A DNA stretch of 64,000 nt, taken from contig JADCBP010000012.1 in the NCBI GenBank assembly GCA_020253445.1, forward strand, positions 52,364 through 116,363. Direction: 5' to 3'. Below the pieces are notes generated by a model. That model made no database searches. It worked only from the letters and a program-made list of their open reading frames with translations, and had not been told where the DNA came from. The position numbers and the translations under genes were made by a program. Shown here one piece after another: positions 43,963 through 52,838 of this stretch. The stretch comes from Methylobacterium sp. GTDB lineage: Bacteria > Pseudomonadota > Alphaproteobacteria > Rhizobiales > Beijerinckiaceae. The first letter of the stretch is position 1, and every line of letters begins with the position of its first letter.

Positions 43963-45666
43963 TCAGGTGAATTCCGGCATGTAGGGGAGAATGCGCCAGC
44001 CGATTTCCGTGGAGCCGGCAATTTCGGCCTCGATCACAAGGCAATGGGAGCGGTTGTTGGGCGAGCCCGCCTCGAACACACGGCTTTCCTCGACGAGGAT
44101 CTGGTAGCCCGGCGCCTCGAACACGAATTGGTCGTAGCCCGGCTTGCCCTCGGGCAGGCGCAGGATGATGGCATCGGCCCGACCCAGCCGAACCGGAACA
44201 AGCCGCGGATTGAGATGGAAGGCGAGCGTCACCACCCGGTTCGGCGCCTCGCCCGTGAGGTCATCGAACCGGTCGCGCCCGATCAGCCCGGCAAAGGCAT
44301 CGATCAATGTGAGTTGCCGTTCGAGCGCATAGCCATGCGTATCGATGAAGCCGCGATGGCCAAGCGTCAGCGTCTCGCCGGTTTCGCTCCGGGCCCGCAG
44401 CGGTGCCACGGCGCCGGGAAGCGGCCTCAGGCGGGTTTCGGTCTCGCCGGTCACTGTCGCCACATCATAAAGCGTGCCAAGGCCATCCCCATCCACCAGG
44501 ACCGAGGAATGGGCAGCCGCCGAGCGATAGGCCCGGGCAATCCCCGCATCAGCCCCTGGCGGCATGCCGCAGGAGGTGATGATACGGTCTGCCCGGCTGG
44601 AGAATTCGAAGGCGAGAGCACTGGCGCCGGCGCGCCCCGCGCAGGAGCGGCGAGGTGGGTTTCCGGCATCGGCAATCAGCACGGCATGAGCATTCTCGAG
44701 CCGCTCGAAACCGGTTTCCACAGCGGATGTCAGCAGGCTCGCCGGGCCGCGCCGGGAACGGATGATTTCTCCGGCGAGATCGCGCGGAATGCGCCCGCCG
44801 CCATTCATCAGCGTCAGCCCGCCATCAGGATGCTGGAGAAGGCGCAGGAAGGCGATCATGTCCGAAAGGGTGGAGGTAATGGCCGGCGGGGGCGCGATCT
44901 GCCTCGCGCGATAGAGCGCGAGCATCGCCACGAGATCCGCCGCGATCAGCGCGACGGTGCCGCAATCCCGGTCATGGGTCGCGCCATCCGGGGCCACGAG
45001 CGCGGCCAGTGCGAGATCGAGGCTCTGTTCGGCGCTCGGAATGGCCTTCCGCACGCGATCGAGCGCGAGCGCATGAAAGGCGAGCCCGACCGCCGCCTGA
45101 AGGCGCCCGACGCCCAGATCGGACCGTCGCGCATAGACAGCGAGAATGGCTCCATCCCGCGCGAGCTGGTCAAGCAGGCGCTCATAGCCGGCGCGATCCT
45201 CTCCCTCGGCGAGCAGGCCGGAATGGGTTACCCAGGTGATCACCCGCCGGGCGACCACGGCGGGGTGGTCAGCGAAGGCCGAGCGCCTGTTCTCGGACAG
45301 TTTCAGGAAATCCCGCACCAGCTTGCGCGCATGGGCGCGCACTTCCGGCAGGGGGCTTGCATCGCAATGGGCCAGCCAGCCGAAGCCATAGAGCGCCCGG
45401 ACAAAACCTTCGGAGGGCGGCGCTACATGAAAGGGCGAACGATCGCCGCAGAGCAGGCTGCGACCACCCAGCACAACCTGTCCCGCTGCGATATCCGCGG
45501 CGATCGAGGGATCAGCGAGATCGATATGCGGAGCGAGGAGAGCGAAACGGCGGGCGCGGTAGAAGCTGCGGAAAAGGGGGCTGGTCGCCAGGGCAAGGCG
45601 CAGCTTCAGCCAAGCCCGCTTGAGGCGAAGGCGTATGCCCGGCCGCATCCGTCTTGCCGAATCCAA
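43963..45666 (-). CDS. Heparinase II/III-like protein
   Basis: 567-residue protein with an N-terminal helical (alpha/alpha toroid) region and the C-terminal heparinase II/III-like beta-sandwich. Characteristic pieces are YGFGWLAHCD, DHPAVVARRVITWVTHSGLL, the LLQHPDGGLTLMNGGGRIPR segment and AHSSVLVDGDGLGTLYDVAT, HGYALERQLTLI. No signal peptide is apparent, unlike secreted lyases. The family occurs between rsmB and purH in many alphaproteobacteria, but its substrate is unknown. The TTG at 45666 is taken as start because AGGTGGGGTAGGG lies just upstream; ATG at 45648 is the alternative. Confidence 0.85.
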   Translation of the reverse strand: MDSARRMRPGIRLRLKRAWLKLRLALATSPLFRSFYRARRFALLAPHIDLADPSIAADIAAGQVVLGGRSLLCGDRSPFHVAPPSEGFVRALYGFGWLAHCDASPLPEVRAHARKLVRDFLKLSENRRSAFADHPAVVARRVITWVTHSGLLAEGEDRAGYERLLDQLARDGAILAVYARRSDLGVGRLQAAVGLAFHALALDRVRKAIPSAEQSLDLALAALVAPDGATHDRDCGTVALIAADLVAMLALYRARQIAPPPAITSTLSDMIAFLRLLQHPDGGLTLMNGGGRIPRDLAGEIIRSRRGPASLLTSAVETGFERLENAHAVLIADAGNPPRRSCAGRAGASALAFEFSSRADRIITSCGMPPGADAGIARAYRSAAAHSSVLVDGDGLGTLYDVATVTGETETRLRPLPGAVAPLRARSETGETLTLGHRGFIDTHGYALERQLTLIDAFAGLIGRDRFDDLTGEAPNRVVTLAFHLNPRLVPVRLGRADAIILRLPEGKPGYDQFVFEAPGYQILVEESRVFEAGSPNNRSHCLVIEAEIAGSTEIGWRILPYMPEFT

Positions 45667-45717
45667 CGCCCTACCCCACCTTGACGCGTTAACCTTGATC
45701 CATACTCTTGTGACCGA

Positions 45718-47064
45718 TCAGGCCCGGCGTTGCAACCGGCCGGCGAAAAAGCCATCCGCGCCGCCCTCTTTCGCAAGATGACAGGGCAGAACCCGCAAAT
45801 CACCCGCCGAGGTGAGCATTTCGGCCGCAATGCCGTCAGCTTCAACCGTGATCGGCCGTCGCATGAATTGTGGATGATCGGCCAGAAAAGCCTCGATCTG
45901 CCGCTCGCCTTCCTCCGGCTCCAGCGAGCAGGTGGCATAAACGAGAAGGCCGCCGGGCTTCAGGCTTCTCGCGGCCGATTCCAGCATCGCCCGCTGCTGG
46001 CGAGCCAAAGCGAGGATATCCACGAGCGTTTTCGTCCAGGCGACCTCCGGGTGCCGGCGGATGGTGCCCGTGGCCGAGCAGGGCGCATCGAGCAGGATCG
46101 CGTCGAACAACCCGGCTTCAAGCGTGAGGGCATCGCCCACCATCACCTCCGCGGGGAGCTTCAGCCGCGCGAGGTTTTCGCGCAGCCGTTCGGCGCGCCG
46201 GGCGCTGCGCTCCACGGCCAGCACGGCCGCGCCTGTGGCCGCCAACTGCGCCGTCTTGCCGCCGGGCGCCGCACAGAGATCGCCGATGCGCATGCCCGCT
46301 TTCGCGCCCACGAGGCGCGCCGGCAGCGCCGCGGCAGCATCCTGCACCTGGAATCGGCCTTCTGCATAGCCCGGCAGCGCGGCGATGGCCGCCTCGGTCT
46401 CCAGCCGGAACGAGCCCGTGGAAAGCATCCGCCCTGCGATCTCCGGCGAGAGCGGCGCGAAGATGGTCAGATCGACTGGCGGCTCCTGCCGGTGGATGCG
46501 CGCGATCGCCTCGGCCCTTTCGGCTCCGTAGGCACGCGACCAACGCTCGAACAGCCATTCCGGGGCATCCACCGTATCCGGCATGTTCGCGAGGATTTGC
46601 GCCTTCTCCGCCGCAATGCGCCGGAGAAGCGCATTGGCAAAGGCGGCGTAATGCTTCGCCTCGCTGTCGCGCTTGGCGATTTCCACCGCGCAATCCACGG
46701 CCGCGTGATCGGGCACATCCATGAAGAGGATTTGCGCCAGCGCCGTTTCGAGCAGCGGCTGCAAGGGCCCGGCCTCGGCGATCTCGCCCGTCACCGCCCG
46801 TGAGGCCAAGGCCTGCCGGATGGTGCCGCGACGGCGAAAGGCGACCGTGAGGATCGCCCGCACAAGGCCGAGATCGGCCGGCGGAAGCGGTGCGGTTTTG
46901 GTCTCGAGCGCAATCGCCTCGTCGATGGGCCGCCGCTCGCGCATCACACGGCGATGGGCACGGGCCGCGACGAGGCGGGCGCGGAAGCCCGGCGGCTCGG
47001 CGCGCGGGCCCTTTTTTCCGGATTTCTCTCGGGGCGGACGTTTCGGTCCCTGCCAGCGGCTCAT
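45718..47064 (-). CDS. rsmB: 16S rRNA cytosine-5 methyltransferase RsmB-like
   Basis: 448-residue SAM-dependent RNA m5C methyltransferase. ATG at 47064 (MSRWQGPKR) overlaps the stop of the pseudouridine synthase gene as ATGA. The N-terminal NusB-like RNA-binding domain (ARLVAARAHRRV to LRRIAAEKAQIL) is followed by the Rossmann domain: DLCAAPGGKTAQLA (motif I), LLDAPCSATGTIRRHPEV (motif IV with one Cys) and LLVYATCSLEPEEGE (motif VI with the catalytic Cys). Complete. The basic lysine/proline-rich N-terminus may add RNA contacts. Confidence 0.93.
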   Translation of the reverse strand: MSRWQGPKRPPREKSGKKGPRAEPPGFRARLVAARAHRRVMRERRPIDEAIALETKTAPLPPADLGLVRAILTVAFRRRGTIRQALASRAVTGEIAEAGPLQPLLETALAQILFMDVPDHAAVDCAVEIAKRDSEAKHYAAFANALLRRIAAEKAQILANMPDTVDAPEWLFERWSRAYGAERAEAIARIHRQEPPVDLTIFAPLSPEIAGRMLSTGSFRLETEAAIAALPGYAEGRFQVQDAAAALPARLVGAKAGMRIGDLCAAPGGKTAQLAATGAAVLAVERSARRAERLRENLARLKLPAEVMVGDALTLEAGLFDAILLDAPCSATGTIRRHPEVAWTKTLVDILALARQQRAMLESAARSLKPGGLLVYATCSLEPEEGERQIEAFLADHPQFMRRPITVEADGIAAEMLTSAGDLRVLPCHLAKEGGADGFFAGRLQRRA

Positions 47065-47786
47065 GTCATCTCTTCCGGCAAGGTGAAATCGGGGGGCAAG
47101 GTCATCCGCAGGCTTTCGAGAAGGTGGCGGAAGGGTTCTGGCAGCGGCGCCTCGATCGCAAGCGGTGGCTTCCCCGGATAGAATGGCAACTCGATCCGCG
47201 CGGCATGCAGCAACAGCCCGGGCGAGGCGGCCATGGCGCGATCCCCGCCATAGACACGATCCCCCGCGATCGGCCAACCCATGGCCGCGCAATGCACGCG
47301 AAGCTGATGCGTGCGGCCGGTTTCGGGCGAAAGCGCCAGAAGCGCCAAGCCATCGGCCTGCCCAAGGGTGCGATAGCGCGTGCGCGACGGATCGCCCGCC
47401 GGATCGACCTTCATCCACCAGGATCGCTTGTCGTGGCTGCGGCGCGCGAGCGGCAGGTCGATCACGCCTTCCTCTTCCGAAGGGCGGCCGCAGACGAAGG
47501 CAAGGTAGGTCTTGCTCACGAGACCATCGCGAAACAGGGCGCCCAGCCGCCGCAAGGCCTTCTGGTTCCGCCCGAAGACGAGGCATCCCGTGGTTTCGCG
47601 ATCCAGCCGATGCGCGAGCTGAGGTTTCTCCGGCGCGCCGAAACGCAGATCCGGCAGAAAGGCATCAAGCGTCACGCCGCCCTTCGGTCCAGCATGCACG
47701 GCGATGCCATGGGGCTTGTCGATGACCAGCACGGCCTCGTCGCGATAGAGCACGGAGGCAACAAGATCGTCGGCAGAAAAACGCAT
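47061..47786 (-). CDS. RluA-family pseudouridine synthase
   Basis: 241-residue RNA pseudouridine synthase. The catalytic motif AHRLDRETTGCLVFG has the essential Asp at residue 62; VLVIDKPHGIAVHAG, KTYLAFVCG and SPETGRTHQLRVHCAAMGWP complete the family core. It lacks the N-terminal S4 domain seen in RluC/RluD, so it is closer to RluA/TruC-type single-domain enzymes. Which uridine it modifies cannot be told. Confidence 0.92.
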   Translation of the reverse strand: MRFSADDLVASVLYRDEAVLVIDKPHGIAVHAGPKGGVTLDAFLPDLRFGAPEKPQLAHRLDRETTGCLVFGRNQKALRRLGALFRDGLVSKTYLAFVCGRPSEEEGVIDLPLARRSHDKRSWWMKVDPAGDPSRTRYRTLGQADGLALLALSPETGRTHQLRVHCAAMGWPIAGDRVYGGDRAMAASPGLLLHAARIELPFYPGKPPLAIEAPLPEPFRHLLESLRMTLPPDFTLPEEMT

Positions 47787-47870
47787 GAGGCGGCCGGGCC
47801 TTTTTTCGAAAGCTCTGGTCAGGGGCGGAAGGGAAGCCCTATATCCTGCCCAGGACGGAGGCTCTACCCC

Positions 47871-48089
47871 ATGTATGAGAAACCGGAAACCGGCGAAATG
47901 CCTGCGCCGCAGATCAAGATGCTCTCCCCCGCCGCCCGGCGGGCGCTGGAAGAGGCGGCGGCTCGCCGCGCGGCTCTCGAAGCGCGGGAGGCCGAACTCA
48001 CGAAACAGGCCGAAATCAACGGGCGCGGCGGGAAGGACCCCGTGCGCTACGACGATTGGGAAGTGAAAGGCATCGCGAGCGATTTCTAG
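47871..48089 (+). CDS. DUF1674 family, SDHAF4-like
   Basis: 72-residue protein whose C-terminus reads GRGGKDPVRYDDWEVKGIAS, the DUF1674 signature (GRGGxDPxRYGDWExKGxxxDF). The mitochondrial member SDHAF4 helps assemble succinate dehydrogenase by binding flavinylated subunit A; a similar job in bacteria is inference. GGAGG lies 9 bases before the ATG. The N-terminal two thirds is an alanine/glutamate-rich helix. Its stop directly abuts the stop of the convergent L,D-transpeptidase gene. Confidence 0.9.
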   Translation: MYEKPETGEMPAPQIKMLSPAARRALEEAAARRAALEAREAELTKQAEINGRGGKDPVRYDDWEVKGIASDF

Positions 48090-48611
48090 TCACGCCACCA
48101 CGGTGATCCAGCTGGGGATGCGCACACGGGCCATCAGGTCGAGTACATCCTCATCCAGCATGCGGATGCAGCCGAAGGAGGCGTAGCGGCCGATCGAGGC
48201 ACGCATCGAGGGCGATGTGCCGTGGATCGCGTATTCCCCTGGCGCGATGGTGAGCGCGCCCGCCCCCATCGGGTTATCGGGCGCACCGCCGGGGATGACA
48301 TCGGGCAGCGAAGGCTTCGCGCGGCGCACCTCCGCCGGTGGCGACCAGGCCGGGCGGTAATGCTTGCCATCGATCGTGCGGGTGCCGAACCATTGCTTGC
48401 CGGGCATGCCAACCGCCACCGGGTAGCGGATCGCCGTGCCGTCGCCCTGCACGAAGAAGAGCATCCGCTGCCGCGTGGAAACGACCACCCGGCCCGGCTC
48501 GAAGCCATGCGGAAACTCGACGAGACCGCGTGCGCCCGCCGCGGAGGGAGCCATCAGGCTTCCGAGCGTCATGGCACCCAGAAAGGCGCGCCGATCCAGA
48601 ATCGAACTCAT
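48090..48611 (-). CDS. L,D-transpeptidase (YkuD domain)
   Basis: 173-residue exported enzyme that forms 3-3 peptidoglycan cross-links or attaches proteins to the wall. A twin-arginine-like leader (LDRRAFLGAMTLGSLMAPSAAG) is followed by RVVVSTRQRMLFFVQG, PVAVGMPGKQWFGTRTIDGK and the active site: His130 in YAIHGTS and Cys148 in SFGCIRM. Minimal single-domain type without a LysM domain. Start ATG at 48611 follows GGAGG. Confidence 0.93.
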   Translation of the reverse strand: MSSILDRRAFLGAMTLGSLMAPSAAGARGLVEFPHGFEPGRVVVSTRQRMLFFVQGDGTAIRYPVAVGMPGKQWFGTRTIDGKHYRPAWSPPAEVRRAKPSLPDVIPGGAPDNPMGAGALTIAPGEYAIHGTSPSMRASIGRYASFGCIRMLDEDVLDLMARVRIPSWITVVA

Positions 48612-48728
48612 GCCCTGTCCTCCGGTTTCAGAGGGATCAAGCGGCCATTCTCGAATGCGGGGGCTCGCGAAAGGGTTTCCAACGCGTCGTGACTTGCCGC
48701 GAGGGTTAGCGCGAGGTGAAGAACGCGC

Positions 48729-48774
48729 GCGCGGTCTTGTTCCAGCGCAAGGCGCGGTCTTGTTCCAGCGCAAG
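48729..48774. repeat. Exact 23-bp tandem duplication upstream of hemN
   Basis: GCGCGGTCTTGTTCCAGCGC plus AAG occurs twice back to back (48729-48751, 48752-48774); the following CGCTGGAA forms an inverted match to TTCCAGCG. It lies in the divergent 227-base gap between the L,D-transpeptidase gene and hemN. No FNR-type box is evident. Confidence 0.85.
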
Positions 48775-48838
48775 GCGCGGACCGCTGGAAGCGGGCACAA
48801 GGCGCCATCCTCGCCCGTGAAGAGAAGCGTTTGAACCC

Positions 48839-50287
48839 ATGTCCTCGCCCGGCCCCTCGCTCGGAACCTCTCTTGGCCCTTCTCCTGGCCCTTCTCCTGG
48901 CTCTTCTACTGGCTCTTCTACTGGCTCTTTTCTTGCCGCCGACCTCGCCCATCTGGCCGCGAAGCCGGTTCCGCGTTATACGAGTTACCCCACCGCACCG
49001 CATTTCCATGCGGGCCTCAAGGCCGCGACCTACTCGGAATGGCTCGCGGCGCTGCCGGTGGCGGCCGATCTCTCGCTCTATATGCACGTGCCCTTCTGTG
49101 ACAGCCTGTGCTGGTTCTGCGGTTGCCACACGCGCATCACCCGGCGCTACGAGCCGGTGGGGCTCTATCTCGGCGGGCTGATCCGCGAGATCCGCCTGGT
49201 GGGCGAATGCGTGCCGGCCGGTGCTTCCGTCTCGCATATCCATTGGGGCGGTGGCTCGCCAACCATGCTCAGCGCCGAGGATATCCTGCGCCTCGCAAAT
49301 GCCACGCGCGAGGCCTTCCGGCTGCGTGCCGACTGCGATTTCGCGGTCGAGATCGACCCGCGCGGGCTGGATGACGCGCGCATCGAGGCGCTGGCGCGCG
49401 CGGGCCTGACCCGCGTGAGCCTCGGCGTGCAGGATTTCGATCCGGAAGTGCAAGGGGCGATCAACCGCGAGCAGAGCTTCGATGAAACGCAGCGCGTGGC
49501 CGATGCCTTCCGTGCGAAGGGCGTGCGCTCGCTGAACATCGACGCAATCTACGGCCTGCCTTACCAGACCGAGGCGCGGCTGATGGCAACGCTGGAGAAG
49601 GTGATTGCGCTGGCGCCTGATCGCATCGCGCTCTTCGGCTATGCGCATGTGCCATGGATGAAGAAGCACCAGGAGATGATCCCGCCTGAATCCCTGCCGG
49701 GCGTGGAGGCCCGCTTCCTGCAGGCCGAGAATGCGGCAGCCTTCCTCGTGGCCAACGGGTATGCCCGCGTGGGCATCGACCATTTCGCCCGGCCCGGCGA
49801 CGGGCTGGCAATGGCAGCGCGGGATGGCTCGCTGCGGCGGAATTTCCAGGGCTATACGGTGGATCCGGCCGAGGCACTGATCGGCTTCGGCGCTTCCGCC
49901 ATCGGTTCGCTGCCGCAAGGATATGTGCAGAACGAACCCACGACCGGGCGCTATCTCGCGACCATCGCGGAGGGCAAGCTCCCCACCGCGCGCGGCATCA
50001 CGGTGACGGCGGAAGATCGCATGCGCCGGGGCGTGATCGAGGCGCTGATGTGCCGGATGCGCCTCGCGGAAGCGGATTTCGCCTCAACCGACGCGCAGGA
50101 AGAAGCGAAGGCCGCAATTCGCGCAACAATCCGCGACATGGTGGATGAAACCCGGCGCGGCTGGGTGAAGCGCGATGGTGACACATTGCTGGTGACAGAG
50201 GCCGGCCGACCCTTCCTGCGGCTCATCGCATCGCGCTTCGATGCCTATCTCGGCCAATCCGCCGGGCGGCACTCCGTGGCAGTCTAG
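48839..50287 (+). CDS. hemN: Oxygen-independent coproporphyrinogen III dehydrogenase
   Basis: Radical-SAM enzyme that decarboxylates coproporphyrinogen III to protoporphyrinogen IX under low oxygen. The 482-residue product has PVPRYTSYPTAPHF, the motif YMHVPFCDSLCWFCGCHTRI (Cys87, Cys91, Cys94, plus Cys96), HWGGGSPTML, VEIDPRG, SLGVQDFDPEVQGAINR and FGYAHVPWMKKHQ. The RYTSYPTA and CGCHT marks distinguish true HemN from HemW. The first 30 residues are a GPSPGSSTG-type low-complexity leader made by a 12-base repeat; the ATG at 48839 is upstream of it and no other start lies before the conserved part. Confidence 0.95.
   Translation: MSSPGPSLGTSLGPSPGPSPGSSTGSSTGSFLAADLAHLAAKPVPRYTSYPTAPHFHAGLKAATYSEWLAALPVAADLSLYMHVPFCDSLCWFCGCHTRITRRYEPVGLYLGGLIREIRLVGECVPAGASVSHIHWGGGSPTMLSAEDILRLANATREAFRLRADCDFAVEIDPRGLDDARIEALARAGLTRVSLGVQDFDPEVQGAINREQSFDETQRVADAFRAKGVRSLNIDAIYGLPYQTEARLMATLEKVIALAPDRIALFGYAHVPWMKKHQEMIPPESLPGVEARFLQAENAAAFLVANGYARVGIDHFARPGDGLAMAARDGSLRRNFQGYTVDPAEALIGFGASAIGSLPQGYVQNEPTTGRYLATIAEGKLPTARGITVTAEDRMRRGVIEALMCRMRLAEADFASTDAQEEAKAAIRATIRDMVDETRRGWVKRDGDTLLVTEAGRPFLRLIASRFDAYLGQSAGRHSVAV
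48875..48934 (+). repeat. 12-bp tandem repeat inside hemN
   Basis: GGCCCTTCTCCT occurs twice, then GGCTCTTCTACT twice, then a decayed fifth unit. The repeat encodes the GPSP/GSST blocks near the N-terminus; in-frame changes of copy number are possible. Confidence 0.88.
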
Positions 50288-50395
50288 CGCGGATTCCGAT
50301 CTGATTGAATGAGGCCGCCCGATGCAATTTCTTGTTGTTTCACGCATTTTCTTCGATCAACCGGTATCCACCCGGTCGGAAAATGCTCCAGGGGC
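50286..50395 (+). repeat. Intergenic palindromic repeat, copy 8
   Basis: GCGGATTCCGATCTGATTGA, then TTTCACGCATTTTCTTCGAT, CAACCGGTATCCACCCGGTC and GGAAAATGCTCC. This is the fullest copy, carrying both the GCGGATTCCGATC module and the GCATTTTC...GAAAATGC module. It starts at the hemN stop. The rest of the 308-base gap to acs holds a short GCAGCCGGGCA-type direct repeat (50474-50516) and the acs terminator. Confidence 0.8.
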
Positions 50396-50529
50396 AGTCC
50401 TCATAAGGTCAGACATTACGGGGCCTGTCCCCGGGTCCTGAACCGGGGCAAACCTGCCGCTGCGATTCTTTCGAAATGCAGCCGGGCAATTGCGGCCGGG
50501 CACTTGCAGCCGGGAGCAGCCAACCCGCG

Positions 50530-50556
50530 AAAAAAGAGCGGCTCGCGCCGCTCTTC
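50530..50556 (-). terminator. Terminator after acs
   Basis: On the minus strand GAAGAGCGGC and GCCGCTCTTTTTT make a 9-10-base stem with a 4-base loop and a U-tract, about 40 bases past the acs stop. Confidence 0.93.
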
Positions 50557-50595
50557 AGTCCGGGGAGAAGCCTGAAACCGCAGAAGGAAGGGCCG

Positions 50596-52542
50596 TCAGC
50601 CCTTCTTGTTCTGCCGGTTGGCGATGAGATCGTCGACCACGCTCGGATCGGCGAGGGTCGAGGTATCGCCGAGGGAGCCGAAATCGTCCTCCGCGATCTT
50701 GCGCAGGATGCGGCGCATGATCTTGCCTGAACGGGTCTTGGGCAGGCCCGGCGCGAACTGGATCTTGTCCGGCGTGGCAATCGGGCCGATTTCGTTGCGG
50801 ACGGTGGTGACCAGCGCCTTGCGGAGATCCTCCGAGGGCTTCACATCGTTCATCAGGGTCACATAGGCATAGATGCCCTGGCCCTTGATGTCGTGCGGAT
50901 AGCCGACGACCGCAGCTTCCGACACCGCCTCATGCGCCACCAGCGCGCTTTCCACTTCCGCCGTGCCCATGCGATGGCCCGAAACGTTGATCACGTCATC
51001 GACGCGGCCGGTGATCCAGTAATAGCCATCGGCATCGCGGCGGCAGCCGTCACCCGTGAAATACTTGTTCGGGTAGGCGGAGAAATAGGTCTCCATGAAG
51101 CGCTTGTGGTCGCCATAGACCGTGCGCATCTGGCCGGGCCAACTATCAGCGATCACGAGATTGCCCTCGCAGGCACCTTTCTGCACCGCGCCATTGGCAT
51201 CCACCACTTCCGGCATCACGCCGAAGAACGGGCGCGTGGCTGAACCCGGCTTCAGCGCGGTCGCGCCCGGCAGCGGGGAGATGAGGATGCCGCCGGTTTC
51301 CGTCTGCCACCAGGTGTCGACGATCGGGCAGCGGCTATCACCGACAACGCGATAATACCATTCCCACGCCTCCGGATTGATGGGCTCACCCACCGAGCCA
51401 AGCAGGCGCAGCGATTTGCGCCTGGTCTTCTTCACCATCTCCTCGCCGGCACCCATCAGCGAGCGGATGGCCGTGGGAGCGGTGTAGAAGGTGTTGACCT
51501 TGTGCTTGTCGATCACCTCCCAGAAGCGGGACATGGTCGGGTAATTGGGCACGCCCTCGAACATCAGGGTCGTCGCGCCATTCGCGAGCGGGCCATAGAC
51601 GATATAGCTGTGGCCGGTCACCCAGCCCACATCGGCCGTGCACCAGTAGATATCGCCTTCCTGATAATCGAAGACGTATTGATGCGTCATCGAGGCATAG
51701 ACCAGATAGCCTCCGGTGGTGTGAAGAACGCCCTTCGGCTTGCCCGTGGAGCCCGAGGTATAGAGGATGAAGAGCGGATCTTCCGCCTTCATCTCGACCG
51801 GCGGGCAATGGGCGGAAACCTTCGCCGCCTCTTCATGATACCAGACATCCCGGCCTTCCTGCATGGTGACATGCCCGCCGGTATGCTTCACGACGATCAC
51901 CTTCTCGACCGCCGGATGTGCCTTGCCGCAGGCAACATCGACGTTCTTCTTGAGGTGGACGGCCTTGCCGCCGCGAAGGCCCTCATCGGCCGTGATGACG
52001 ATCTTCGATTCGCAATCCTCGATGCGGCCGGCAATCGCATCCGGGGAGAAGCCGCCGAACACGATGGAATGGACGGCGCCGATGCGCGTGCAGGCGAGCA
52101 TCGCATAGGCCGCTTCCACGATCATCGGCAGGTAGATCGTGACGCGATCGCCTTTCTTGACACCGTTGGCCTTGAGCACGTTAGCCATGCGGCAGACTTC
52201 CTCGTGCAGCTTGGCATAGGTGATCTTCTTGGAATTCTTCGGATCATCGCCTTCCCAGATGATGGCGACCTGGTTCGCGCGCTTCGCCAGATGTCGATCG
52301 ACGCAATTGTAGGAGACGTTGGTTGTGCCGTCCTCGAACCATTTGATCGAGACCTTGCCCGGCGCAAAGGAGACGTTCTTCACCTTGGTATAGGGCTTGA
52401 ACCAGTCGATCCGCTTGCCGTGCTCGCGCCAGAAGGCATCGTTATCCTTCACCGAGGCTGCATACATCTTCCTGTATTTGGAATCGTTGACATGAGCGCG
52501 CGCCTGCCATTTGGCGGGGACGTCATAAACCTTATCGGACAT
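50596..52542 (-). CDS. acs: Acetyl-CoA synthetase (AMP-forming)
   Basis: Activates acetate to acetyl-CoA through acetyl-AMP. The 648-residue product has [17 protein letters not shown], the P-loop-like [59 protein letters not shown] and the C-terminal [14 protein letters not shown] with the lysine that is acetylated by Pat-type enzymes. Length is exactly typical. A complete repeat copy lies upstream and a strong terminator downstream, so it is a single-gene unit. Confidence 0.97.
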   Translation of the reverse strand: MSDKVYDVPAKWQARAHVNDSKYRKMYAASVKDNDAFWREHGKRIDWFKPYTKVKNVSFAPGKVSIKWFEDGTTNVSYNCVDRHLAKRANQVAIIWEGDDPKNSKKITYAKLHEEVCRMANVLKANGVKKGDRVTIYLPMIVEAAYAMLACTRIGAVHSIVFGGFSPDAIAGRIEDCESKIVITADEGLRGGKAVHLKKNVDVACGKAHPAVEKVIVVKHTGGHVTMQEGRDVWYHEEAAKVSAHCPPVEMKAEDPLFILYTSGSTGKPKGVLHTTGGYLVYASMTHQYVFDYQEGDIYWCTADVGWVTGHSYIVYGPLANGATTLMFEGVPNYPTMSRFWEVIDKHKVNTFYTAPTAIRSLMGAGEEMVKKTRRKSLRLLGSVGEPINPEAWEWYYRVVGDSRCPIVDTWWQTETGGILISPLPGATALKPGSATRPFFGVMPEVVDANGAVQKGACEGNLVIADSWPGQMRTVYGDHKRFMETYFSAYPNKYFTGDGCRRDADGYYWITGRVDDVINVSGHRMGTAEVESALVAHEAVSEAAVVGYPHDIKGQGIYAYVTLMNDVKPSEDLRKALVTTVRNEIGPIATPDKIQFAPGLPKTRSGKIMRRILRKIAEDDFGSLGDTSTLADPSVVDDLIANRQNKKG

Positions 52543-52555
52543 CTCAATCTCCCCA

Positions 52556-52684
52556 CTAGAGCGTTTTCGGCCTGATCAAATTCGGATCGGATGCCTTATC
52601 TCTTTGTCTTTTCGCATTTTCTTTTGCGCGAACCGGTGCTCCCCCCACCTTCGCGGGGGTATGCTTTGCTCGAAAATGCTCTCA
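52556..52684 (+). repeat. Intergenic palindromic repeat, copy 9
   Basis: TAGAGCGTTTTCGG, GATCAAATTCGGATCGGATG, then GCATTTTCTTTTGCGCGAAC, a CCCCCACC...GCGGGGGTATGC hairpin and GCTCGAAAATGCTC. It is closely related to copy 2. Located in the leader of acs; the remaining gap to 52838 holds nothing I recognise. Confidence 0.78.
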
Positions 52685-52838
52685 AAACCGTGCGGAAACT
52701 CCGCACAAAAGACGTATCATCCCTTGCCGGTCTTTGCTTGCCAGACCTTCTAGCCGTTTTGTCAAAAATGCGGAAGATCGCGCTGCATCGGCAATTGGAC
52801 GGAGACCGCCGGGCCGAACCGCGCGGCTGCGGCCGATG

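Noticed and set aside
48612..48838. FNR-type box in front of hemN
   Set aside because: No TTGAT-x4-ATCAA or close variant found; the TTGTTCC stretches belong to a 23-base duplication.
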